Notes under the pieces: generated by a model
The model's database searches: none
Told to the model about the DNA's origin: nothing
Seen by the model: the letters and a program-made list of their open reading frames with translations, nothing else
Position numbers and translations under genes: made by a program
NCBI RefSeq assembly: GCF_048541585.1
Contig: NZ_CP183303.1
Span: 3,286,001 to 3,350,000, forward strand
Origin: Legionella_C sp048541585
GTDB taxonomy: Bacteria > Pseudomonadota > Gammaproteobacteria > Legionellales > Legionellaceae
Length of the DNA stretch: 64,000 nt
Reading direction: 5' to 3'
In this document: one piece after another, positions 36,511 to 45,214 of the stretch
Layout: every line of letters begins with the position of its first letter
Numbering within the stretch: position 1 is the stretch's first letter

Positions 36511-36627
36511 AAGCGTTTAACGAGTTAAGTTGCATAATTAAGCGAGTTTAACTATTATTTAAGTTGATTATTTGTCCTAAATAACCCGTTGTTTTTCTTA
36601 ATCTTTAAACTACAACAAGGAACTATT

Positions 36628-36828
36628 ATGAATAAAGATATTTTTGAAGGTAACTGGGAAGAGTTAAAAGGTAAAATGAAACAAGTTTGGGGCAAATTGA
36701 CCGATGATGACTTTCGTGAGCTTCAAGGCAATCAACAAGAAATTTATGGCAAACTACAAAAACATTATGGCTACACCCGTGCGGAAGCTGAAAAAGCAAT
36801 TAAAGATTTTCGTAACAAACACCACTAA
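36628..36828 (+). CDS. CsbD-family stress protein
   Basis: 66 residues from the ATG at 36628, with AAGGA 7 nt upstream; the longer frame from 36589 is not needed. FEGNWEELKGKMKQVWGKL and GYTRAEAEKAIKDF are the CsbD core. Small helical proteins of this family rise in stationary phase and general stress; mechanism unknown. A hairpin terminator follows, so it is a single-gene transcript. Confidence 0.95.
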   Translation: MNKDIFEGNWEELKGKMKQVWGKLTDDDFRELQGNQQEIYGKLQKHYGYTRAEAEKAIKDFRNKHH

Positions 36829-36841
36829 TTTATAATTTATT

Positions 36842-36872
36842 TGATGCTAGTTAACGTTAGCTAGCATCATTT
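36842..36872 (+). terminator. Intrinsic terminator after csbD
   Basis: TGATGCTAG and CTAGCATCA (36842-36850 and 36861-36869) are perfect 9-bp arms with a 10-nt loop, followed by TTT. Confidence 0.65.
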
Positions 36873-37030
36873 CAAGTTAAAGAGAGATATAGCTATTTCA
36901 TCCTTTCTAATCAAACATTCTTTTAATTTATAAACCAACTTATTATCTAAGTAGCGCTCAATTTAGTCTTCTATTTAATTTTAATTAGTTAATTTTTAGA
37001 GAAGTTATTTTCTTAATATTTATTTAGAAT

Positions 37031-37738
37031 CTAGTTCCAAGCTGGTTTGAAGGTGTGTGACTCTATTTTACTAGTTTTTTGCTTAGGAAAATTTAGTTCT
37101 TGCAAGCCATCTCGAAGTTTAGCTAGCCAAATTTGAAAAGCCATGGGCGTTTCCATTTTGTTCATTTTAAAATCATCTTCTATAAAGCCTGCTCGAGCTT
37201 TAAGAGCGGCTCTTGTGTTGTCTGTAAGTCCAGCTATTAAACAGCGCTTGACACTACTTACACAATTATTGGTAATGAAACTATAATTTTGCTCTCTTTC
37301 TCTTTCAATTGCCTCAAGGATTTTTAATTCATCAAGATAAAAAGGACAATTACTTTCCTTTGTGGGTAAGGTGATCCAAGCTTCAGAATGACTACCCTTA
37401 GTCCTATTTTTGCTTAAATAATGATTTATTTCTCTTTCACTCATATCATATCGTTGTAAATAATCTTGTCGTATATCCTCGATAGAATCAATTAACTCAC
37501 TATCATTTAATGTCCTTTTAATAGACTCTAGATTCTCACGTAGCGTTAAGAGCTTAACTGTAATAGTCTCTATGTTAAATATAAGCTGGTCTATTTGCTG
37601 CTTTTTACTTTTATCTTGACCTGCTCCATTAAAATTAATTTCCTGTAACTTTTGATGAAATGCCGTTAATTCAGAAACGAGCTTTGCTTCTTCAAGAAGC
37701 GTTTTCCTTAATTCATATTCGCTCATTAATTCCCGCAT
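37031..37738 (-). CDS. Coiled-coil protein with NNC motif, probable 3' half of an interrupted gene
   Basis: 235 residues. The first 110 form charged helices, then a globular end with NYSFITNNCVSSVKRCLIAG (Cys159) and FIEDDFKMNKMETPMAFQIW. An NNC segment after an aromatic strand is typical of the Cys half of circularly permuted papain/NlpC-like folds. The frame is the same as that of the gene before it, from which it is separated by one TAA and four codons, and the predicted coiled coil seems to run across the stop. No strong ribosome site precedes the ATG (37738) or the next Met (37726). So this is either the 3' part of a gene broken by a nonsense mutation, or a coupled second subunit. A lineage-type effector candidate. 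Confidence 0.6.
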   Translation of the reverse strand: MRELMSEYELRKTLLEEAKLVSELTAFHQKLQEINFNGAGQDKSKKQQIDQLIFNIETITVKLLTLRENLESIKRTLNDSELIDSIEDIRQDYLQRYDMSEREINHYLSKNRTKGSHSEAWITLPTKESNCPFYLDELKILEAIEREREQNYSFITNNCVSSVKRCLIAGLTDNTRAALKARAGFIEDDFKMNKMETPMAFQIWLAKLRDGLQELNFPKQKTSKIESHTFKPAWN

Positions 37739-37750
37739 ATCTTGTTCATT

Positions 37751-38731
37751 TTAATCTACTATCTCTTTATCTGATTTCTGTAAATGGGTAGTATAAGCTT
37801 TTATTGTAGACTGGAGCTCTTGGATCTCTGACTCACATTCCTTGATTTGTTTATTGAAATTTGTATTTACTCTTATAAGCTCTGCATCTAATTTTTTTAA
37901 TTCAAGCTCTATAGGTGTCTTTTTTTCATGATTAAAAGCTTCATATTTTAGAATCTCTTTTTGTATATTTGTATCGGGATTAGTTTGATAGGCTTTTTTT
38001 AACAAGCTAAGCTTAAGAGCAAGAACTTTTGCTTTTGGCTCTTTTTCAACCGTTAGCTGTTTTAAAAGGGTTGCTCTAGTTAATTGAATAGTGTCAACTT
38101 CTTTCTGGTGTTTCGCCCTAAGTTCATGTAGCTGCAAAATCAACGCCTTTTTAAGAAGCTCTTTAATATATTTTTGTTCTTCTATAACCGGATCAATGTA
38201 TGTAATCGGCGCTTGATGTTCAATAGTTGTAGCTTTTTTACTTGTTTCTTCTCGGTCCATATCCAATTCATGCCTACTTAACTCGGCTACTACTCCTTTA
38301 GAAGGCTCGGTAAGGCCTACTAAATGTAATAAATCTTTAACTATCGAACTTATGGGAGGTTTTGGCCCTGGCCAAAAACTATGATGTATAACATTTACTT
38401 TGACTTTGTTAGCTTGCCGATAATCAAGTTTAAGAGTCCTTTGCTTTTTAGTATTTATTCCTGTTAGAGAAGTCTCACCATCAGGTCTAACAATAGCACT
38501 TTTGTCTTTTTTTACTTCGCCAACATAACCTAAGCTTTTTTCATAAATCCACTGACCTTTATTTTCTTGCATTTTGCAGAATGCTGGAGTTCCTTCGATT
38601 ATATCCATTTTAAAATTAACATGGCCTGCATTTTCATTTAAAGGAGTAGAAAAAAGTGATCCTACAGCATTTTTAACTCTGGTGCCGAATATATGTGTCG
38701 TGGAAAACCAGAAATGTACTTCAATACTCAT
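37751..38731 (-). CDS. Coiled-coil protein, probable 5' half of an interrupted gene
   Basis: 326 residues. Residues 1-130 look globular and beta-rich (EVHFWFSTTHIFGTRVKNAV, then NAGHVNFKMDI with His37, the kind of His that opens permuted papain-like folds). From about 185 to the end it is charged coiled coil. It stops at TAA 37753-37751, and the same frame reopens directly into the NNC-containing segment, so the His and Cys of one active site would lie on either side of the stop. I do not recognise the family; no signal peptide. A TGCTATCAT extended -10-like box lies about 35 nt upstream. Confidence 0.65.
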   Translation of the reverse strand: MSIEVHFWFSTTHIFGTRVKNAVGSLFSTPLNENAGHVNFKMDIIEGTPAFCKMQENKGQWIYEKSLGYVGEVKKDKSAIVRPDGETSLTGINTKKQRTLKLDYRQANKVKVNVIHHSFWPGPKPPISSIVKDLLHLVGLTEPSKGVVAELSRHELDMDREETSKKATTIEHQAPITYIDPVIEEQKYIKELLKKALILQLHELRAKHQKEVDTIQLTRATLLKQLTVEKEPKAKVLALKLSLLKKAYQTNPDTNIQKEILKYEAFNHEKKTPIELELKKLDAELIRVNTNFNKQIKECESEIQELQSTIKAYTTHLQKSDKEIVD

Positions 38732-39217
38732 AACCAGAAGATATAACTATAAGCCATTATTTATGATAGCATACCAATCTTAATGTATAATTAACGAGCA
38801 AGTAGAACTAAATTAGCTAGATTATTTCACATCATCTGTTCCTAAAGGAGGATGGGTGCGCAGGGTACTCCAAAGAGCTTAGGGTTGGCTATTAATAAAA
38901 ATTTGGCAAACTCGTTAGGCGTTAGGTATAAAAATCAGCCCCAGCAAATCTCTTTTAAAGATAATTTATTTAACAAGCACACTGTAATAGAGCTTATAGT
39001 CAGTTGCTATATTAATTTAGTTCAATCTTATCTTAGCTATAATTTGGTAAATAGAAATTAAGGATAGAATTAAGCAATCTATTGACATCATTGTCACAGA
39101 AATGTTAACTTAAATAGTCACAGTTTGTTTTTTGAAATTATGACAAATTATTTCACTAATAAATTGACTAAAAATTCCTAAAAGATAGGACACGTTTAGA
39201 TAACATAAGGAGTGACT

Positions 39218-39772
39218 ATGTTTAAACAAAGTTTATTGTGTGGTGTCTTTGCTCTGACTACTATTTCTCCTCTCGCCGTTGAGGCAGCAGTTAGTCATCA
39301 TGAAAATGCTACACAAAATGTTATTACAGATACCGCTATTACTGCAAAAATCAAAGCGCTATATACTAAATCATCATTGGTTCCAGTCTCCAAAATCTCT
39401 GTAAAAACAACTAATCAGCAAGTTATTTTAGCCGGGAAAGTTGAAAGTGATATGCAATATGAGCGTGCTATTGCCTTAGCAGAATCAGTAGATGGGGTAA
39501 GGCAAGTTAACACAGAACAGTTATCAGTCGTCAATAGCAAGGCACCTCTAAGTGATACGATGCTTACAGCCAAGGTAAAAGGCGCTATCTTAAAAGAAAA
39601 ATTATTTGGTAAAAAAGCAGTTGAGTATTGGCCCATTAAAGTAGAAACCAAAAATCGAGTCGTTTATTTGACTGGTGAAGTAGCTAATGATAGAGAACGA
39701 GTCAATATTACAAATTTAGCGAAAAATGTTCGTGGTATTAGAGCTGTTCGTTCAGCAATTGTAGTGAAATAA
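39218..39772 (+). CDS. Periplasmic protein with two BON domains, OsmY-like
   Basis: 184 residues from the ATG at 39218 (AAGGAG lies 5 nt upstream; the GTG at 39212 overlaps it). Signal peptide MFKQSLLCGVFALTTISPLAVEAA, then BON domain 1 (TDTAITAKIKALYTKSSLV..VNTEQLSVV) and BON domain 2 (SDTMLTAKVKGAILKEKLFG..RAIVVK-type end). OsmY-class proteins protect the envelope in osmotic and stationary-phase stress. A PRC-barrel gene follows 45 bp later. Confidence 0.92.
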   Translation: MFKQSLLCGVFALTTISPLAVEAAVSHHENATQNVITDTAITAKIKALYTKSSLVPVSKISVKTTNQQVILAGKVESDMQYERAIALAESVDGVRQVNTEQLSVVNSKAPLSDTMLTAKVKGAILKEKLFGKKAVEYWPIKVETKNRVVYLTGEVANDRERVNITNLAKNVRGIRAVRSAIVVK

Positions 39773-39817
39773 TTTGTAAAAATTAACTTAACCGAAATTT
39801 TAATTAAGGAGATCGCA

Positions 39818-40195
39818 ATGGATACTAATCATGTTGTCAATGCAAATGATGTAATTGGAGTTAAAGTTGAAAATATGCAAGGCGATAATCTTGGTAAAAT
39901 TGAAGCATTAATGCTAGATAAACTAAGCGGAAAAGTAAATTATGTTGTTTTAAGCTACGGTGGCTTTTTAGGAATGGGGAATAAACTTTTTGCAATGCCT
40001 TGGAGTATCTTTTCTTATAATAAAGACCATGATTGTTTTCAAATTCCTTTAAATGAAGAGCAATTAAAAAACTCACCCGGATTTGATAAAGACAATTGGC
40101 CCAATATGTCAGACAAGATGTGGAGTGATTCTATTACTCGTTATTATGATACTGCAATGGCTAGCCGCAGTGGTGATCGTACAGGGCAATTTTAG
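39818..40195 (+). CDS. PRC-barrel domain protein
   Basis: 125 residues; the first 85 form a PRC barrel (VIGVKVENMQGDNLGKIEAL, GKVNYVVLSYGGFLGMGNKLFAMPW), then a short polar tail. Such stand-alone PRC proteins are frequent in stress clusters and of unknown role. AAGGAG precedes the ATG. A strong terminator follows. Confidence 0.9.
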   Translation: MDTNHVVNANDVIGVKVENMQGDNLGKIEALMLDKLSGKVNYVVLSYGGFLGMGNKLFAMPWSIFSYNKDHDCFQIPLNEEQLKNSPGFDKDNWPNMSDKMWSDSITRYYDTAMASRSGDRTGQF

Positions 40196-40204
40196 CCAAT
40201 ATTC

Positions 40205-40248
40205 ATAATAGTGCAGTAACTAATCTAGTTGCTGCACTATTATGTTTT
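40205..40248 (+). terminator. Strong intrinsic terminator after the PRC-barrel gene
   Basis: ATAATAGTGCAG (40205-40216) and CTGCACTATTAT (40232-40243) are perfect 12-bp arms; TAACT/AGTTG extends the stem inward. GTTTTTA follows. It may also serve the small minus-strand gene whose end is next to it. Confidence 0.8.
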
Positions 40249-40251
40249 TAA

Positions 40252-40419
40252 TTAGCTTTTATGAATCATTTGCTGATGAGCACATTCTTCACATAAAGTA
40301 TCAATAGGTTCAATAGCCTCTTCTTCTCTTGGCAGTACCTCTTGCATGGGCTCTAGATTGTCTCCATCTTCAATTTCTATTTTTGCACCACACTTTTGAC
40401 ATATTTTCAAATTAGACAT
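40252..40419 (-). CDS. Small zinc-ribbon-like protein
   Basis: A 55-residue frame beginning MSNLKICQKCGAKIEIEDGD and ending CEECAHQQMIHKS. Two CxxC pairs (Cys7/Cys10 and Cys43/Cys46) flank an acidic middle of about 30 residues, a layout for one zinc site. GGTGGA lies upstream of the ATG at 40419. The pairs and the ribosome site make it a believable gene despite its size; function unknown, possibly a regulator or RNA-binding adaptor. Confidence 0.6.
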   Translation of the reverse strand: MSNLKICQKCGAKIEIEDGDNLEPMQEVLPREEEAIEPIDTLCEECAHQQMIHKS

Positions 40420-40596
40420 AATTATATTCCACCATTTAATAACTGCTTAAAGTTGATTGGGTAGCAAATTTAATGATATATAAATTATTCAAAATAACTT
40501 TATGAACAGATAATAGAAAAAGTCTAATTCTTCTCACTAAAGCTATCTTATTTCATTTAATTTTAGATAGTCTTAATAAAAAGTCTAATAGGTATT

Positions 40597-41298
40597 ATGA
40601 ATTTAAAAAACCCGGAAAATTTAGTTCTCAATAATGAATTTCATGTAAAACAGGCCATTATTTATCAAAAGCAATGGTCGAAAGAAATTCAAATAAAACC
40701 TATACCTGAAACTGTAAATTACGTAGCTGGTATTGATATAGGTTACGATTATCCAAGTAATCGAGCTTTTACTATAGCAATTCTTTTAAATGCACAAAGC
40801 TTAGAGCCTATTGAAATAACTAAAGCAATTACTTCAATTGATATTCCTTACAAACCTGGCTTTTTATCTTTCCGAGAAGTACCCGCTCTTTGTAGAGCGC
40901 TAGATCAATTAAGTATTAAACCTGATTTAATTGTTTGTGATGGCCAAGGTATTGCACATCCACGCCGTTTTGGTTTAGCCTGCCATATAGGCTTAGCTTA
41001 TGATATTCCTACTATTGGCTGTGGTAAAAGTAAGTTGTATGGATATGCACAAGAACCAGGTAATGAACGTGGCGATTATTCTTATCTTTATGATAGGCAG
41101 AAAAATATTATAGGTGCGGTACTACGTAATAAATTCAATGTGAAACCACTTTTTATTTCAGCCGGCCATAAAGCTGATTTAGCAAGCGCTCTGGCATGGA
41201 TTTTGAAACTATCAAAAGGTTACCGTTTACCTGAGCCTACTCGTTTAGCTGATAAACTTGCTCATGAATATAAACTAGCTAGTCTTAATATTTCTTAA
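40597..41298 (+). CDS. nfi: Endonuclease V (deoxyinosine 3' endonuclease)
   Basis: 233 residues with GIDIGYD (catalytic Asp, the second Asp in a slightly altered strand), DIPYKPGFLSFREVPAL (the PYxPGxLxFRE wedge motif), VCDGQGIAHPRRFGLACHIG and SAGHKADLASAL. It nicks DNA one nucleotide 3' of deoxyinosine, for repair of deaminated adenine. Family length is about 220-230, in agreement. Confidence 0.95.
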   Translation: MNLKNPENLVLNNEFHVKQAIIYQKQWSKEIQIKPIPETVNYVAGIDIGYDYPSNRAFTIAILLNAQSLEPIEITKAITSIDIPYKPGFLSFREVPALCRALDQLSIKPDLIVCDGQGIAHPRRFGLACHIGLAYDIPTIGCGKSKLYGYAQEPGNERGDYSYLYDRQKNIIGAVLRNKFNVKPLFISAGHKADLASALAWILKLSKGYRLPEPTRLADKLAHEYKLASLNIS

Positions 41299-41313
41299 GA
41301 ATACCTATCAGGA

Positions 41314-41338
41314 CTACGTCCTGTAGTTTGTCCACAGG
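41314..41338 (+). repeat. Diverged half copy of the repeat found at 48 kb
   Basis: CTACGTCCTGTAGTTTGTCC and the five bases after it match the left arm of the inverted repeat at 48025-48055 with five differences in 25. It lies between nfi and katE, so the element family has at least two sites in the window. Confidence 0.5.
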
Positions 41339-41466
41339 CTTCAGTGATTTAACTAGATAACTGAGCCCCACGAACAAATTCAGAGGTTAAAGCAGAAAAT
41401 CGGCAAAATTAAAGATGTTTTTTATTTTTTATAAAGGTTAATTTAAGCTAACATGACTTCTTAACT

Positions 41467-41473
41467 CTATACT
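41467..41473 (+). promoter_or_regulatory. Candidate RpoS-type -10 box of katE
   Basis: CTATACT, the extended -10 consensus preferred by sigma-S, 38 nt before the katE ATG. No convincing -35 box precedes it, which is common for RpoS promoters. The same heptamer occurs before the dehydrogenase gene downstream. Confidence 0.45.
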
Positions 41474-41511
41474 CTATTAACTAATTACAATTACAGATTA
41501 GGAATAATTAA

Positions 41512-43626
41512 ATGGATAATAACAAAAAGGATGTTGATTTAACTGGCGTGAACTTAAAAGAAATAGAAATTAGCGATCAAAAGCTTTACCGAGCTGAGGG
41601 TGGTGATTTACATCAAGTAGCAGACGCTAATACCGAAACTTTAACCACGCAACAAGGTACACCCGTTGCAGATGATCATAATTCTTTGAAAGTTGGAGCG
41701 CGGGGGCCAACTTTATTAGAAGATTTTATTTTGCGAGATAAAATATTTCATTTTGATCACGAGCGTATTCCTGAGCGTGTTGTTCATGCGCGTGGCTTTG
41801 GAGCACATGGTTACTTTGAAACTTATGAATCGCTAAGCAATCTGACTTGTGCTCATCTGTTTCAAAAAAAAGGGGAGAAAACGCCTGTATTTGTCCGATT
41901 TTCTACCGTCGCTGGTAATAAAGGTTCGCCTGATTTAGCTCGAGATGTGCGAGGATTTGCTGTTAAATTTTATACTCAAGAAGGTAATTGGGACATTGTT
42001 GGCAATAATATTCCCGTTTTCTTTATTCAAGATGCCATTAAATTTCCAGATATAATACATGCAGCCAAAGACGAGCCTGATCGCGGTTTTCCACAAGCCC
42101 AAACAGCGCATGACAACTTTTGGGATTTTATTTCACTGACACCTGAATCCATGCATATGGTAATGTGGATTATGTCTGATCGTACCATTCCGCGCTCATT
42201 TCGGTTTATGGAAGGTTTTGGAGTTCATACCTTTCGCTTAGTTAATCAGGAAGGTAAATCTACGTTTGTAAAATTTCATTGGAAGCCTAAGCTTGGTATG
42301 CAATCCGTTATTTGGGATGAAGCTGTTAAAATTAATGGTGCTGATCCTGACTATCATCGACGCGACTTATGGAACGCTATACAAACTGGTAATTTTCCTG
42401 AATGGGAGCTAGGTATACAGCTGTTTGATGAATCCTTTTGTGAGCGTTTTCCATTTGATGTGCTAGATGCAACAAAAGTTATTCCAGAAGAAGAGATTCC
42501 AATTAAAATTGTAGGGCGCTTAGTCTTAAATCGTTGCGTTGATAATTTTTTTGCAGAAACTGAGCAAGTAGCTTTTTGTACGCAAAATATTGTTCCTGGT
42601 ATTGATTTCACTAACGATCCTCTCTTACAGGGGCGTAACTTTTCTTATTTAGATACTCAGTTAAAACGCCTAGGTAGCCCTAACTTTACTCATTTACCTA
42701 TTAACGCTCCTAAGTGCCCGTTTGCCCATTTCCAGCAAGATGGCCATATGGCATTTATTAATCCTAAAGGTCGAGTAAATTACAATCCTAATTCATGGGG
42801 AGTAGGCCCACGAGAAAATCGACAAGCTGGATTTAGTAGTTATCCAGCGCATGAAGAAGGGCCTAAATTAAGAGTAAGGTCAGAAAAATTTGCTGACCAT
42901 TACAGCCAAGCACGACAATTTTACCTAAGCCAAACGGTCATTGAACAAAAGCATTTAAGCGATGCGCTAGTGTTTGAATTAAGTAAAGTTGAAACCGCAG
43001 ATATTCGCCTGCGTATGGTCTCTCACTTATTAAATATAGATCAAGAGCTAGCTAATAACGTGGCAAAAGGTTTGGGGATTGAGCAGCTGCCAAAGCCTGC
43101 GCCTGCTGCTAAACCAACTTTACAAAATTTACAAGCCTCTGATAAATTAAGTATTTTAAAAAATCCTATGAATAGTTTTGCTGGTCGAACCTTAGGTATT
43201 TTATTGTCCGATGGTGCTAATGCTAAACTCTATAATAAGCTTATTCAAGAGCTTACAGCAGAGGGTGCTTTGCCTTTTGTTATTGCGCCCCATATTTCAG
43301 GTGTGACACTAAGCGATGGCACTAAGGTTAAAGTTAATGAAAAAATTGGTGGTGGCCCTTCTGTACTGTATGATGCAGTAGTACTTTTAATCGCTGAGGG
43401 TAAGACAGCGCTATTTAATTTACCAAAAGTACATGAATTTATTAATGATGCTTATCTACACTGTAAATTTATAGGGTATACAAAACATTTACAGCCTCTT
43501 TTAACCCAAGTGGGTTCGATTAATCATTTAGATGATGGTTTTTTCAGTTTGATAGATGAAAATGCTACAGCCAAATTTATTAAAGCTTGCCGCAAGCTTC
43601 GTTACTGGTCACGTAATCCGGGTTAA
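41512..43626 (+). CDS. katE: Large-subunit monofunctional catalase, HPII/KatE type
   Basis: 704 residues, in the large-subunit class. Core: RVVHARGFGAHGYFE with catalytic His92, RFSTVAGNKGSPD, heme-side NFSYLDTQLKRLGSPNF with the proximal Tyr. The C-terminal 150 residues (GRTLGILLSDGANAKLYNKL onward) are the DJ-1/GATase-like flavodoxin domain of HPII. It removes hydrogen peroxide, mostly in stationary phase. A CTATACT box lies upstream and a strong terminator follows, so it is monocistronic. Confidence 0.97.
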   Translation: MDNNKKDVDLTGVNLKEIEISDQKLYRAEGGDLHQVADANTETLTTQQGTPVADDHNSLKVGARGPTLLEDFILRDKIFHFDHERIPERVVHARGFGAHGYFETYESLSNLTCAHLFQKKGEKTPVFVRFSTVAGNKGSPDLARDVRGFAVKFYTQEGNWDIVGNNIPVFFIQDAIKFPDIIHAAKDEPDRGFPQAQTAHDNFWDFISLTPESMHMVMWIMSDRTIPRSFRFMEGFGVHTFRLVNQEGKSTFVKFHWKPKLGMQSVIWDEAVKINGADPDYHRRDLWNAIQTGNFPEWELGIQLFDESFCERFPFDVLDATKVIPEEEIPIKIVGRLVLNRCVDNFFAETEQVAFCTQNIVPGIDFTNDPLLQGRNFSYLDTQLKRLGSPNFTHLPINAPKCPFAHFQQDGHMAFINPKGRVNYNPNSWGVGPRENRQAGFSSYPAHEEGPKLRVRSEKFADHYSQARQFYLSQTVIEQKHLSDALVFELSKVETADIRLRMVSHLLNIDQELANNVAKGLGIEQLPKPAPAAKPTLQNLQASDKLSILKNPMNSFAGRTLGILLSDGANAKLYNKLIQELTAEGALPFVIAPHISGVTLSDGTKVKVNEKIGGGPSVLYDAVVLLIAEGKTALFNLPKVHEFINDAYLHCKFIGYTKHLQPLLTQVGSINHLDDGFFSLIDENATAKFIKACRKLRYWSRNPG

Positions 43627-43641
43627 ACTATAAATTTATTT

Positions 43642-43682
43642 AAATACAATTGCTTTCTACAAAGCAATTGTATTTTTATTTA
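43642..43682 (+). terminator. Strong intrinsic terminator after katE
   Basis: Perfect 15-bp arms, AAATACAATTGCTTT (43642-43656) and AAAGCAATTGTATTT (43661-43675), with a CTAC loop and a T-rich tail. Confidence 0.9.
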
Positions 43683-43775
43683 AAATTAACAAGCTAACCT
43701 CTTAATTTATAAATTAAGTCATAACTTTAAACCTTTTAAATACTGTGTTCTTTTTTTACCACTATAACTTCTAGA

Positions 43776-43782
43776 CTATACT
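43776..43782 (+). promoter_or_regulatory. Candidate RpoS-type -10 box of the alcohol dehydrogenase gene
   Basis: CTATACT, 94 nt before the ATG at 43877. Same heptamer as before katE. Confidence 0.3.
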
Positions 43783-43876
43783 AATTAGGTGATGCCTTTC
43801 TATGGATTTAGGGCAGGGCAGAAAATCTATTAAAAAATTGCCTCTACCGAGTAAAAACTTTTAAAAGGAATTGACT

Positions 43877-45058
43877 ATGAAAGCACTTTGTTGGCATGGA
43901 AAACATGATGTTAGAGTAGATACGGTTGATGATCCTAAAATACTTCATGATCGCGATGCCATTATTCGTATCACAGCAACAGCTATCTGTGGTTCTGACT
44001 TACATCTTTATGATGGCTTAGTCCCCACTATGGAATCTGGTGATGTCTTAGGGCATGAATTTATGGGAGAAGTAGTTGAAGTAGGATCAGGTAATAAGAA
44101 ATTAAAAGTTGGAGATCGTGTGGTTGTCCCTTTTACTATTTCTTGTGGCGACTGTTTTTTTTGTAAAAAAGAGTTATTTTCTTTATGTGAAAATTCAAAT
44201 CCTAATGCAGAGATTGCTAGATTAAGAATGGGCCATTCACCAGCTGGTTTATTTGGTTATTCACATATGTTAGGAGGATTTGCTGGTGGGCAGGCAGAAT
44301 ATGCTAGAGTTCCTTACTCTGATGTAGGACCTATTGTGATTCCTAACGGTTATAGTGATGAGCAAGTGTTGTTTTTATCCGATATTTTTCCTACAGGCTA
44401 TATGGCGGCTGAAAATTGCAATATCCAACCAGGCGATACTGTTGCTATATGGGGCTGCGGACCTGTAGGCCAATTTGCTATCCATAGTGCCTGGATGCTT
44501 GGTGCAGGTCGGGTTATAGCTATTGATTGTGTGCCAGAGCGTTTAAAATTAGCACAAACCTGGGGTAAAGCAGAAACAATTAATTTTGAAGAAACAGACG
44601 TTTATGATGAATTAATGACAATGACTAACGGTTTAGGGCCAGATGCTTGTATAGATGCTGTAGGAACCGAAGCCCACGCTGGGCCAAAATTTGATGCAAT
44701 TATTGATAAAGCAAAACAAAGTTTAAATTTAACGTCCGATAGGCCACGTTGTATAAGAGAGGCGATTATGAGTTGCCGCAAAGGCGGAACTATCTCTATT
44801 CCAGGCGTTTATGTGGGTTTTGCTGACAATATTCCTTTTGGTGCTGCGATGAATAAAGGGTTAACTTTTAGAATGGGCCAAACTCATGTTCAGCATTACC
44901 TTCCATTATTATTATCAAAAGTTATGGATGGTAAAATTGATCCATCTAATGTTATTTCACATCGTATCACTCTTGATGAAGCACCAACTGCTTATGAAAA
45001 ATTCCGTGATAAAGAAGATGGATGTATTAAAGTAGTTATGAAACCTCATTTTCATTAA
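43877..45058 (+). CDS. Zinc-dependent alcohol dehydrogenase, FdhA-like
   Basis: 393 residues from the ATG at 43877 with AAAAGGA upstream; the TTG at 43871 is in frame but too close to it. MDR superfamily: catalytic zinc ligands in AICGSDLHLYDG and GHEFMGEVVEVGSG, structural zinc Cys cluster CGDCFFCKKELFSLC, and NAD site IWGCGPVGQFAIH. The long insertion with GYSHMLGGFAGGQAEY is typical of the glutathione-independent formaldehyde dehydrogenase-like group often annotated as Zn-ADH. Substrate unproven. An intrinsic terminator follows. Confidence 0.9.
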   Translation: MKALCWHGKHDVRVDTVDDPKILHDRDAIIRITATAICGSDLHLYDGLVPTMESGDVLGHEFMGEVVEVGSGNKKLKVGDRVVVPFTISCGDCFFCKKELFSLCENSNPNAEIARLRMGHSPAGLFGYSHMLGGFAGGQAEYARVPYSDVGPIVIPNGYSDEQVLFLSDIFPTGYMAAENCNIQPGDTVAIWGCGPVGQFAIHSAWMLGAGRVIAIDCVPERLKLAQTWGKAETINFEETDVYDELMTMTNGLGPDACIDAVGTEAHAGPKFDAIIDKAKQSLNLTSDRPRCIREAIMSCRKGGTISIPGVYVGFADNIPFGAAMNKGLTFRMGQTHVQHYLPLLLSKVMDGKIDPSNVISHRITLDEAPTAYEKFRDKEDGCIKVVMKPHFH

Positions 45059-45068
45059 TTTACATTCT

Positions 45069-45104
45069 GAGCTGCTCTATTAAATAAAGAGTAGCTCTCT
45101 TTTT
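45069..45104 (+). terminator. Intrinsic terminator after the dehydrogenase gene
   Basis: GAGCTGCTCT (45069-45078) pairs with AGAGTAGCTC (45088-45097), one G-U, 9-nt loop, then TCTTTTT. Confidence 0.85.
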
Positions 45105-45214
45105 AGTAGCGTTAAATTAGTGATGATTATAGCAGCGCTTGAAAAAGTCTATTTAATCCGCGATAAGGGCAGGTTATACTGGCCTAACGGGTTACAAAAC
45201 CAATTATTTTATTA

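Noticed and set aside
38852..39061. Plus-strand frame of 69 residues next to a strong AAAGGAGG
   Set aside because: The ribosome site abuts the ATG with no spacer, the peptide has no recognisable domain, and an in-frame stop precedes it. The stretch LGLAINKNLANSLGV faintly recalls the end of ABC-type substrate-binding proteins, but this is too weak to call a remnant.
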